Shown here: in pieces, positions 51,963-59,954 of the stretch
Numbering within the stretch: position 1 is the stretch's first letter
How the letters are laid out: every line of letters starts with the position of its first letter
DNA from: Gemmatimonadales bacterium
GTDB taxonomy: Bacteria; Gemmatimonadota; Gemmatimonadetes; Longimicrobiales; Gaopeijiaceae
DNA: 64,000 nucleotides
Reading direction: 5' to 3'
Assembly (NCBI GenBank): GCA_020344755.1
Contig: CP070829.1
Span: 171,095-235,094, forward strand
Notes under the pieces: generated by a model
The model's database searches: none
What the model saw: only the letters and a program-made list of their open reading frames with translations
Told to the model about the DNA's origin: nothing
Position numbers and translations under genes: made by a program

Positions 51963-53558
51963 CTAGCCGGGCTGGACGTCGTGGAAGGTGAGCGCCGGTT
52001 CGTCCCGGACCGTGTTCTGCAGGGACCACTCCGAATCGAATAGAACCATGGTGTGGCCGTCGGCATCCTCCACCGTCCGGCGCCCGTAGGCGCTCCCCAC
52101 CGACCGGATCTTCTCCTCTGGTCCCGTGACCCACCGAGCGCAGTGGAAGGGGAGGGTCTCCAGCTTCACCTTCACCCCGTACTCCCGCTCCAGCCGGTCC
52201 ACCAGGACATCGAATTGGAGTCGGCCCACGGCTCCCACCACCGGGACGGGCCCCGAGAGGGAATGGGAGTAGAGCAGGAGGATCGTGCCCTCCTCCGCCA
52301 GGTGGTGAAGCCCCCGGTCCAACTGCTTTCGCTTGAGGGCTTCCTCGATCCTCACCGAGGCGAAGTGTTCCGGGCTGAACCGGGGCACGCCCGCATATTC
52401 GAGACCCGGGTCCAGGCTGAGGGTGTCGCCCACCCGGAGCGTACCCCGGTCGTGGATTCCCACCACGTCCCCGGCCACGGCGTCACCGGCGGTGGCCCGG
52501 TCCCGGGCCATGATCTCCTGGGGCGCCGCCAGGCGGACCGTCTTCCCCGTCCTGGAGTGGTGAGCCTCCATCCCCGCCTCGTACCGGCCGGAGCAGACCC
52601 GGAGGAAGGCGATGCGGTCCCGGTGCCGCGGATCCATGTTCGCCTGGACCTTGAACACGAAGCCGGAGAAGGGTGAGGAGATCGGATCCACCGGCGCTTC
52701 GCCGCTCACCCGGGGCGCCGGAGGCGGCGCGAGCTCGAGGAAGTCCCGGAGAAGGACCTCCACACCGGCATTCGTCAGGGCGCTTCCGAAGTAGACCGGA
52801 GTCAACTCACCCCGGGCCAGCGCCGCCGGATCCCAGGGGGTGCCGACCTCGTCCAGGAGGGCCAGCTCCTCCCGGAACTGCGTCGCCTGGACCGGGCTCA
52901 GGTGCTCGTCCACCGCCTCGTCGTCCAGCCCCACCACCCGGGCATCGACCCGGGTCTGTCCGTGATCGCCCTTGTGGGTGAAGAGGTGGACTTCCCCGGT
53001 GAGGCGATCCGCCAGCGCGGCGAGCCGACCGTCCCGCCTCCCGGGCCACGCCGCGGCGTAGCACTCGATCCCCAGGTCCGACGACACATCGTCCAGGATC
53101 TGCAGGGGGTCCTCTCCCACCCGGTCGCACTTGTTCACGAAGGTGGTGATGGGAAGGCGCCGCCGACGGCAGACCGAGAAGAGCTTTCGGGTCTGTGCCT
53201 CCACCCCCTTTCGGTTGTCCAGGAGCATGACAGCGGAATCCGCCGCCGCCAGCGCCCGGTACGTGTCCTCCGAGAAGTCCTGGTGGCCGGGGGTGTCCAG
53301 GAGGTTGATCCGGTAGCCCTCCCACTCGAAGTGGAGGGCGCTGGCGGTGATGGAGATCCCCCGCTCGCGCTCCATCTCCATCCAGTCGGAGGTGGCGTGG
53401 CGCTGCGCCCCCCGACCCTTCACCGACCCCGCCAGGTGGAGCGCGCCTCCGTAGAGAAGGAGCTTCTCCGTGAGGGTCGTCTTCCCGGCGTCCGGGTGGC
53501 TGATGATGGCGAAGGTGCGCCGCCGCGCGATCTCCGCCTGGAGGGTCCGGGAGTTCAT
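51963..53558 (-). CDS. prfC: peptide chain release factor 3
   Basis: A 531-residue translational GTPase that recycles RF1/RF2 from the ribosome after termination. G1 is SHPDAGKTT, the RF3-specific GSVKGRGAQRHATSDWMEMERERGISI covers G2, G3 is DTPGHQDFSEDTYRAL and G4 is NKCD. The C-terminal domain has VGAVGRLQFDVLVDRLEREYGV, as in other RF3 proteins. The length is standard. I chose the ATG at 53558, which gives MNSRTLQAEIARRRTFAII, aligned with known starts; a GTG 15 nt upstream lacks a ribosome site. Confidence 0.96.
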   Translation of the reverse strand: MNSRTLQAEIARRRTFAIISHPDAGKTTLTEKLLLYGGALHLAGSVKGRGAQRHATSDWMEMERERGISITASALHFEWEGYRINLLDTPGHQDFSEDTYRALAAADSAVMLLDNRKGVEAQTRKLFSVCRRRRLPITTFVNKCDRVGEDPLQILDDVSSDLGIECYAAAWPGRRDGRLAALADRLTGEVHLFTHKGDHGQTRVDARVVGLDDEAVDEHLSPVQATQFREELALLDEVGTPWDPAALARGELTPVYFGSALTNAGVEVLLRDFLELAPPPAPRVSGEAPVDPISSPFSGFVFKVQANMDPRHRDRIAFLRVCSGRYEAGMEAHHSRTGKTVRLAAPQEIMARDRATAGDAVAGDVVGIHDRGTLRVGDTLSLDPGLEYAGVPRFSPEHFASVRIEEALKRKQLDRGLHHLAEEGTILLLYSHSLSGPVPVVGAVGRLQFDVLVDRLEREYGVKVKLETLPFHCARWVTGPEEKIRSVGSAYGRRTVEDADGHTMVLFDSEWSLQNTVRDEPALTFHDVQPG

Positions 53559-53660
53559 GGCCCGAAAGGTCACGGAAGGGGATGGAGGTGTCTACCGATG
53601 ACAGACCGGACCCCCTCCTCGACGACGCCCAGCGCACCCGGCGCGGCCCGGACGAAGAAA

Positions 53661-53696
53661 GGGCCCGGCACCGGGAGCTTCCCCGGCGCCGGGCCC
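53661..53696 (-). terminator. Rho-independent terminator after the double SnoaL-like gene
   Basis: On the minus strand a 9-bp GC stem (GGGCCCGGC with GCCGGGCCC), extended by 5 more pairs after one mismatch, is followed by TTTCTTCG. It begins 25 nt after the stop at 53721 and lies upstream of prfC on the same strand. Confidence 0.8.
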
Positions 53697-53720
53697 TCAC
53701 CCTCGGACAGGAGGGACGGT

Positions 53721-54626
53721 CTACATCCCGCCCATGGGCCGACCGTTGGTGATCGTCCAGTGGATCGTCCGCGAGCCGTCCTCGTTGGTCCCGAGGAGGT
53801 TGAGGTACCATCCGCTCTGCACCACTCCGGCTCCGTCCGGGCCTTCGATCTGATACCACCCGCCGTCGGCCATGAATCCGTCGCCGAAGTCCATGCTACC
53901 GACATTCACGATGTTGATGGAGGCGCCGGGCATCATGCGGGCCTCCAGATCCGCCTGCAGCGCGTCGTGCCCTTCCACGATGGGCCCGTTGGCATACGAC
54001 ACCATGGCGTCCTCGGCGTACATCCCGAGAATCGCCGACACGTCGCCGGCGTTCCAGGCGTCCGCGTAGGCCGAAGCCATAGCCGCGTTCTCCCCACCTT
54101 CTTCGGGCATCTCCTCCATCGGGTCCGCCCAGGCCCACCCCTCGGGCCGTTCCGCATCATAGTTCGTCAGCGATCCGATGATCTTCCACTCGCCCTCGAC
54201 CTTGGACATGATGTTCATGTAGCTACCGGAGAAGGTCATCGGCTCGGCCCCCTCGGGTGTGACCTCCACCGAGTAGCTTCCCAAGGACATGGCGTTGTCT
54301 CCGAAGATCCGCGTCGCCACCCCCGTGATCTCGGCGGTGGGGGACGCGGTCATGGACTCGGCGAGAGACGCCTCGATTGCGGCGCGCCCCTGTTGGTACG
54401 CGCCGTCCGCCGGAAGCGACCACGCTTCCTCGCCGTAGACCGACGCGACCATGTCCGCGTGGTGCATGTTGTAGTGGGTCTCCCAGTACTCTCCGAGTTC
54501 CTGGAGGGCGACTTCGTCGGGGGAGGGAGCGGCCTCTTCGGCCGGCATGGCCTCCTCGGCCGGCGGCTCCGCGCACGCCACCACCAGGGCACCCAGGGCC
54601 AACACCAGGCTTCTGCGGAAGATCAT
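53721..54626 (-). CDS. lipoprotein with two tandem SnoaL-like / DUF4440 domains
   Basis: A 301-residue lipoprotein (GALVVAC, Cys18) with a Glu/Ala/Pro-rich linker. Two NTF2-like domains follow. Domain one (about 38-160) contains HYNMHHADMVASVYGEEAWSL and GRAAIEASLAESM. Domain two (about 180-300) contains ASAYADAWNAGDVSAILGMY, AEDAMVSYANGPIVEGHDAL and VQSGWYLNLLG. The pattern of helix, FxxDA strand and beta cone is repeated. It is acidic and Met-rich. Role unknown; NTF2-like pockets usually bind small hydrophobic ligands. GGAG lies 7 nt before the ATG and a strong terminator follows the stop. Confidence 0.85.
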   Translation of the reverse strand: MIFRRSLVLALGALVVACAEPPAEEAMPAEEAAPSPDEVALQELGEYWETHYNMHHADMVASVYGEEAWSLPADGAYQQGRAAIEASLAESMTASPTAEITGVATRIFGDNAMSLGSYSVEVTPEGAEPMTFSGSYMNIMSKVEGEWKIIGSLTNYDAERPEGWAWADPMEEMPEEGGENAAMASAYADAWNAGDVSAILGMYAEDAMVSYANGPIVEGHDALQADLEARMMPGASINIVNVGSMDFGDGFMADGGWYQIEGPDGAGVVQSGWYLNLLGTNEDGSRTIHWTITNGRPMGGM

Positions 54627-54836
54627 TGTCTACTCCGGAAGGGAGGGGGCGCGGGCCCACCGCGGGCCCACGTTGGGCGGACAGGGTGGGGCACCCGGTC
54701 AGGCGCCCCGCTGCACTCGCAATCCGAAAACATAGGGGCTCGACCCCCGAAACCGCACGTACTGCGCGCGCGGAGGAGCGGTGGACCGCCGCGGAGACCC
54801 CCCGCACCCCGGGATTCGCCGAACGGTTCGGGGCCT

Positions 54837-57128
54837 TCAGGCGGGCGCGCCGGCCGTGGCCTTCTTGCGGGCCTCCAGCTCGTCGATGAGGGCGCTGGCA
54901 GTGCCCTCGCTCCCTCCGGTGAGCTCGTCCAGGGAGGGGACGCCCACGAGCTCCGCGGCCTCCGCCTCGCTGGTCCCGGTCTCCTTGAGAAGACCCTCGA
55001 TGAACTTCCGTTGCTTGGCGCTGGGGGGACGACGCTCCTCGTAGAGGGCCGACAGCACGTCCAGAATCCGGCTCGCCTGGCTGGTGGTGCGGATGGACTC
55101 GATTCCGCCTTCGCCGAGGATGTCGCCGAGTTCTTCCTCGTCCAGCGCCAGGTCCTCCAGAAGTGTATCCACGTAGTCGAGCTGGGCCGGAGAAGGTGCC
55201 GGCTCCACCCCTGCCTGCCGGAGGCGCGCCGTAAGATCCTGGGCATCCCGGTACGACAGCCCTTCCAGGTCTTCGGGGATCGGCCCGACGTCCGAGGCGT
55301 CCGTGAGGTTGGCGAGAAGACGCCCCAGCATCTGGTGCTGTTTCGGGGTGCTGCCCCCGGCGTTGCGGCGCTCCCTCGCCGCCTCGTGGAGGTCCCGCAC
55401 CCGGTCCCGCCACGCCTCCCAACGTTCCGGCGCCTGCACTTCACCGGCGGCCACCTGGTCCAGGCCGGTCTCCATGGTGGCGGTGAACTCCGGACTGAAC
55501 AGTTCGGCCCGGTCCTCGTGCTCCGCGCCGCGGGCGTAGAGTGGCGCTGCGTCGAGCCAGACGGCCCGGCCGCGGACGGTGGGGGCCACCGCGCCGTCCT
55601 CCTCCTGTACGTACCCCCGCTCCTCCAGCTTATCCACCGTGCGGCTGTAGGTGGACGGCCGGCCGATCCCTGCGTCCTTCATCGCCTTGATCAGGGTGTG
55701 AGCGCGGTAGCGGGCCGGGGGACGGGTCTCATCCTCCACCAGCTCCGGGTTGGGCTCCCCCTCGCGGCCGGGATCCAGCGTCCACACGGCACCCTCGGCA
55801 AGGGGAACGTCCGGGGGCGCGGTGGGTCGCTGGGGCTCGAACTCCCGATACGCAGCCTCCCAGCCCAGGAAGGTGCGCCACGAGAGGGTCCCGGTGAGGG
55901 GGCGGTCGAGCCCCGCACAGGTCGCTTCTACGTCACGCGCGGCACTGGTGGACGGTGCCATCTGGCTGGCCAGGGTACGCGCCCGGATGAGTCGGTAGAG
56001 ACGCCGAGCGTCCTCGTCCTCCAGCCCCACCTCCGGTACCTGGAGGCGGGTGGGCCGGATGGCTTCGTGGGCGTCCTGTGAAGGGCCACTGGCCACGTTG
56101 CCCTTCGCCTCCGGGCCCAGGTACTCCTCCCCGAAGTCGGCCTTCACGATGCCCCGCGCCGCGGTCACGGCCTGGGCCGCCAGGCGGGTGGAGTCGGTTC
56201 GGATGTAGGTAATGTGCCCCGCCTCGTAGAGCATGGAGGCCAGGGCGGAGGTCTTCCGCGGGGACCAGCCCAGGCGGGATCCCCCATCCTGGAGGAGCGT
56301 GTCGGTGGAGAAGGGAGGTTGGGGCTTTCGGGGCCGGGGGGTGCGTTCCTGGATCCGGGCCAGCGTCACCCGCCCCGCGGACGAGAGCGCGTCGAAGGCC
56401 TGCTGGGCTGCCGCCCCGTCGAAGGTCCGGACCAGGCTCGTGTTGCCCGCAGCGTCCCGCCACCGCTCCGGGTCTCCCCGGCCGTGGAACCGGACCTGCA
56501 TCGCCTGTCCCTCGGCACGTGCCCGGACCTCGAAATACGGGGTGGGGACGAAGGCCTCTCGCTCCAGCTCCCGCTCTACGACGAAGCCCAGCGTCGGCGT
56601 CTGTACTCGGCCCATCGAGGCGCCCCGGCCCACGATGGCGCTGGCCATCTTGGAGGTGCGGAACCCCACCAGGCGATCCAGGAACTTCCTCACCAAGGCT
56701 GAATCCACCATGCCCTGGTCCACCCGGCGGGGATGCTCGATCGCCTCCTTCACCGCCTCTTCCGTCACCTCCTGGAATGCGACCCGGTGGGTGGGTCCGT
56801 GGTCGGAGAGGAGACGGTCCAGACACCAGGCGATGAACTCCCCCTCCCGGTCCGGGTCCGTGGCGATCCAGAACACGGGGTGCTCACCTCCGGCCGCCAG
56901 GATCCTCTCCACCGCCTTCTCCCCCCGGTCCGTCCAGACCCAGGGCGGGGTGGGAAGCTCGCCGGGCCGGTTCGCCCAGTATGCCTTCTTCGCTTCCTTT
57001 CCGTACTTCTTCCGATCGTCCGGGAGGGTCTCCACGTGGCCCCCCGTGGCCACGACCTCCCAATCCTCCGCCAGGTATCTCTTGAGGGTGCGGCCCTTGG
57101 CCGCGGATTCGACGATGAGGACGTTCAT
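54837..57128 (-). CDS. topA: DNA topoisomerase I with an atypical C-terminal repeat region
   Basis: A 763-residue type IA topoisomerase that relaxes negative supercoils. The Toprim domain begins MNVLIVESAAKGRTLKRYL and has IATDPDREGEFIAW. The catalytic Tyr308 is in HITYIRTDSTRL, and GRPSTYSRTVDKLEERGYV is also diagnostic. The core ends near residue 590. Instead of Cys4 zinc fingers, three similar segments of about 50 residues follow, each opening with a small residue-x-Gln pattern: TPKQHQMLGRLLANL (about 594), SPAQLDYVDTLLEDL (about 647) and SAKQRKFIEGLLKET (about 703), each closing with an A/S-x-x-L-I-x-x-L-like helix. They resemble DUF3072-type repeats and may replace the zinc fingers in DNA binding. 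Confidence 0.94.
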   Translation of the reverse strand: MNVLIVESAAKGRTLKRYLAEDWEVVATGGHVETLPDDRKKYGKEAKKAYWANRPGELPTPPWVWTDRGEKAVERILAAGGEHPVFWIATDPDREGEFIAWCLDRLLSDHGPTHRVAFQEVTEEAVKEAIEHPRRVDQGMVDSALVRKFLDRLVGFRTSKMASAIVGRGASMGRVQTPTLGFVVERELEREAFVPTPYFEVRARAEGQAMQVRFHGRGDPERWRDAAGNTSLVRTFDGAAAQQAFDALSSAGRVTLARIQERTPRPRKPQPPFSTDTLLQDGGSRLGWSPRKTSALASMLYEAGHITYIRTDSTRLAAQAVTAARGIVKADFGEEYLGPEAKGNVASGPSQDAHEAIRPTRLQVPEVGLEDEDARRLYRLIRARTLASQMAPSTSAARDVEATCAGLDRPLTGTLSWRTFLGWEAAYREFEPQRPTAPPDVPLAEGAVWTLDPGREGEPNPELVEDETRPPARYRAHTLIKAMKDAGIGRPSTYSRTVDKLEERGYVQEEDGAVAPTVRGRAVWLDAAPLYARGAEHEDRAELFSPEFTATMETGLDQVAAGEVQAPERWEAWRDRVRDLHEAARERRNAGGSTPKQHQMLGRLLANLTDASDVGPIPEDLEGLSYRDAQDLTARLRQAGVEPAPSPAQLDYVDTLLEDLALDEEELGDILGEGGIESIRTTSQASRILDVLSALYEERRPPSAKQRKFIEGLLKETGTSEAEAAELVGVPSLDELTGGSEGTASALIDELEARKKATAGAPA

Positions 57129-57350
57129 GGCGGGAGGGTGAGGTGGATCGGGTCTTGGCTCGGGGTCGGGCTTGGCCGGCCTGCCGCCGGGGCGGGTACG
57201 GCCGATCCGAGTCTCACCGCTGGACCGCGGCGCGTCAACGCCAACTCCATTTCCCACCCTGGCCTGGAACTCCCCTCCCACCGCATCTTGTGGCCCCATG
57301 ACGACCCTCCCTCTCGCCGGCCGCGTGGCTCCCTCCCGGAAAGGTGTCCG

Positions 57351-59954
57351 GTGACGGTTCCGGACCGACTGGCCTCAGCCCTGGCCGACCGCTACCGCAT
57401 TGCCCGGGAGCTGGGTGAAGGGGGCATGGCTACAGTCTACCTGGCCGAGGACCTCCGGCACGACCGCAGAGTGGCCCTCAAGGTCCTCAAGCCCGAGCTG
57501 GCGGCCGTGGTGGGGGCCGAGCGATTCCTGGCCGAGATCAAGACCACGGCCAACCTGCAGCACCCGAACATCCTCCCTCTCTTCGACAGTGGAGAAGCGG
57601 AGGGGCTCGTCTGGTACACCATGCCCTACGTCGCCGGAGATTCCCTCCGGGACCGCCTCGACCGGGAGGGGCAGCTTCCCGTGGACGAGAGCGTGCGCAT
57701 GGCCAGGGCGGTGGCGGCCGCGCTGGACTATGCGCACCGCCACGGGGTCGTCCACAGAGACATCAAGCCCGCCAACATTCTCCTGCAGGACGGGCAGCCT
57801 GTGGTGGCGGACTTTGGAATCGCGCTGGCGGTACAGCACGCGGGTGGGGGACGCCTGACCGAGACGGGATTGTCGCTGGGAACGCCCTACTACATGAGTC
57901 CCGAACAGGCCACGGGGGATCGGGACCCGGACGCCCGTTCCGACGTCTACGCCCTGGCCTGCGTCCTGTACGAGATGCTGGCGGGGGAGCCGCCCTTCAC
58001 CGGCGGAAGCGCCCAGGCGGTCCTCGGGCGGATCCTCACGTCGGAGGCGCCGCGAGTGACGGAGCACCGCCAGTCGACACCTCCGAACGTGGAGGCGGCG
58101 CTGCTCCGGGCCCTGGAGAAGCTCCCTGCCGACCGCTTCGAGTCGGCTGCGGCGTTCGGTGGGGCTCTGAACGATTCGGGCTTCCGTCACCGACTGCTGG
58201 AGACGCCACCCCGAGGCGGGGCCCGTGGGAGGAACCTCCCGGCGTGGGCGGCCGGTGCCGCGGCGGTCGCCTTCGCCGCGCTGTGGCTCGCCGGGGTTGG
58301 GGGGGAGGACGTCCCACGCCCCGTGCACCGCTTTTCCATCAACCTCGGCGAGCCCTGGATTCCCGGCGTGGCCGTCTCCCGGGACGGCTCCCTGCTGGCG
58401 TACCGGGACACGGCACGGCGGGTCTGGGTCCGGGACCTGCGGGCCATGCAGGAACGGCTCCTCGCCGAGACGCCCACGCTCGACGTGCCGGTCTTCTCCC
58501 CCGAGGGGAGCGAGGTGCTGTTCTACGCCGACCAGGAGTACGAGCTCACCGCCGTGCCGTTGGATCTCCGGCCGCCCCGGACGCTGAATGACGGCGCATG
58601 GAACGACGAGCGGTCCCTGGGGAGCTCCTGGACGGACGCCGGCGAGGTGGTGATCATCGAGCCCGACGCCATCCGGCGGGCGCCAGACCAGGGGGGTGAG
58701 TGGCAGGAGGTTCGGAGGGTGGAACAGGGGGAGCAGTTCGGCGGGACCAGCCCCCTGCCCGGGGGTGACTGGGTCCTGGTGGACCGGAGGGCCCGACCGG
58801 AAGGTGCCGCGGTGGGACGACTCCACCTCGAGACGGGGACCATCGAGCCCATCCTCCAGGGCTGGGACGGCCGCTATGCCGATGGGTTCCTCTTCTTGAA
58901 CCAGGACGGCAATCTCGTGGCGGCGAGCTACGATCCGGCCTCGAACCAGGTGGGGGAGCCAATGCTCGTGGCGGAGGACGTTCCCATCGGTGGGTTCGAC
59001 GTGTCCGAGGACGGGCTGCTGGTCTACCAGACCCGCGGACCACCCACCGAGCCCGGTCTCGACCACCGGAATCGAAAAGGGGACCGGAGTCGTCTGGAGG
59101 TGGCGATCCCGCAGGGCGTCCGCCCGGAGCAGGTCCGGGTCTCTCCCCGGGGCGATCTGCTGGTGTACGACGGTGCCGGAGAGCTCTGGGTGCAGCGCAT
59201 GGGCGGCGGCGAGCCTCAGCGGATGGGGCGGGCCGGGGAGCCGGTCTTCAATCCCCGCTGGAGCAGCGACGGGGAGTACGTCTACTTCCTGCCCTCGGAC
59301 ACGCGGGAGTCCGGGACGCTCTACCGCCAGCGTGCGGATCTCACCCGCCCGCCCGAGACGGTGCTGGAGACCCCCCGTCGGATCTACGACCTGGCCCTTC
59401 ACCCCGATGGACGACGCGCCGCGCTGGTATTCGAGAACGCGGTAGAGAATGGCGACCTGGCGGTGGCGGATCTGGTGACGGGGGAATGGCGGTACCTGGA
59501 GGGGGTCGGGGAGTCGGACGAGCACGCACCGACCCTGAGCCCGGACGGGCGGTGGCTGGCCTATCAGACGAATGACGAAGGCCCCCAAGAGATCTACGTG
59601 ACGCCTTTCCCCGAGGGTGGGCGGCGGGACCAGGTCTCGGTGGACGGGGGCCGCAGTCCCCTCTGGAGCCAGGACGGGAGCGAGCTCTTCTACCTGGATC
59701 AGTTCGACCAACTCGTAAGCCTGCGCATCGCGGGCGACTCCGACCTGGACGTCCAGTCCCGGTCCGTCCTCTTCAACGCGCGCTCCAACGTCCCCGTCCT
59801 CATCTGGCGGTACCGGACGGCCTATTCCGAGGACGGGCGGGGCGGATTCGTCTTTCCGGACGTGGGGGCCTCCACTCCCGGGGATATGGTGGTGGTGTTG
59901 AACGTGACTGAGGACCTGCGGACCCGGCTGGCCGCATCGGGAGGTGCATCGTGA
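57351..59954 (+). CDS. membrane Ser/Thr kinase with PD40/TolB-type propeller (first of a tandem pair)
   Basis: An 867-residue kinase, GTG start at 57351 with GGAAAGGTG 5 nt upstream. Catalytic domain: RELGEGGMATVYLAEDL, VALKVLKPELAAVVGAERF, VVHRDIKPANILL, ADFGIAL and GTPYYMSPEQATG. The membrane helix is AAGAAAVAFAALWLAGV (about 285-302). The periplasmic part is a beta-propeller (VSRDGSLLAYRDTA, FSPEGSEVLFYADQEY, NPRWSSDGEYVYFLPSD, LSPDGRWLAYQTN) ending in DMVVVLNVTEDL. It overlaps the next kinase by 4 nt (GTGA). The kinase half is closely similar to that of the downstream gene and the 16937 gene, indicating duplication. Confidence 0.92.
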   Translation: MTVPDRLASALADRYRIARELGEGGMATVYLAEDLRHDRRVALKVLKPELAAVVGAERFLAEIKTTANLQHPNILPLFDSGEAEGLVWYTMPYVAGDSLRDRLDREGQLPVDESVRMARAVAAALDYAHRHGVVHRDIKPANILLQDGQPVVADFGIALAVQHAGGGRLTETGLSLGTPYYMSPEQATGDRDPDARSDVYALACVLYEMLAGEPPFTGGSAQAVLGRILTSEAPRVTEHRQSTPPNVEAALLRALEKLPADRFESAAAFGGALNDSGFRHRLLETPPRGGARGRNLPAWAAGAAAVAFAALWLAGVGGEDVPRPVHRFSINLGEPWIPGVAVSRDGSLLAYRDTARRVWVRDLRAMQERLLAETPTLDVPVFSPEGSEVLFYADQEYELTAVPLDLRPPRTLNDGAWNDERSLGSSWTDAGEVVIIEPDAIRRAPDQGGEWQEVRRVEQGEQFGGTSPLPGGDWVLVDRRARPEGAAVGRLHLETGTIEPILQGWDGRYADGFLFLNQDGNLVAASYDPASNQVGEPMLVAEDVPIGGFDVSEDGLLVYQTRGPPTEPGLDHRNRKGDRSRLEVAIPQGVRPEQVRVSPRGDLLVYDGAGELWVQRMGGGEPQRMGRAGEPVFNPRWSSDGEYVYFLPSDTRESGTLYRQRADLTRPPETVLETPRRIYDLALHPDGRRAALVFENAVENGDLAVADLVTGEWRYLEGVGESDEHAPTLSPDGRWLAYQTNDEGPQEIYVTPFPEGGRRDQVSVDGGRSPLWSQDGSELFYLDQFDQLVSLRIAGDSDLDVQSRSVLFNARSNVPVLIWRYRTAYSEDGRGGFVFPDVGASTPGDMVVVLNVTEDLRTRLAASGGAS

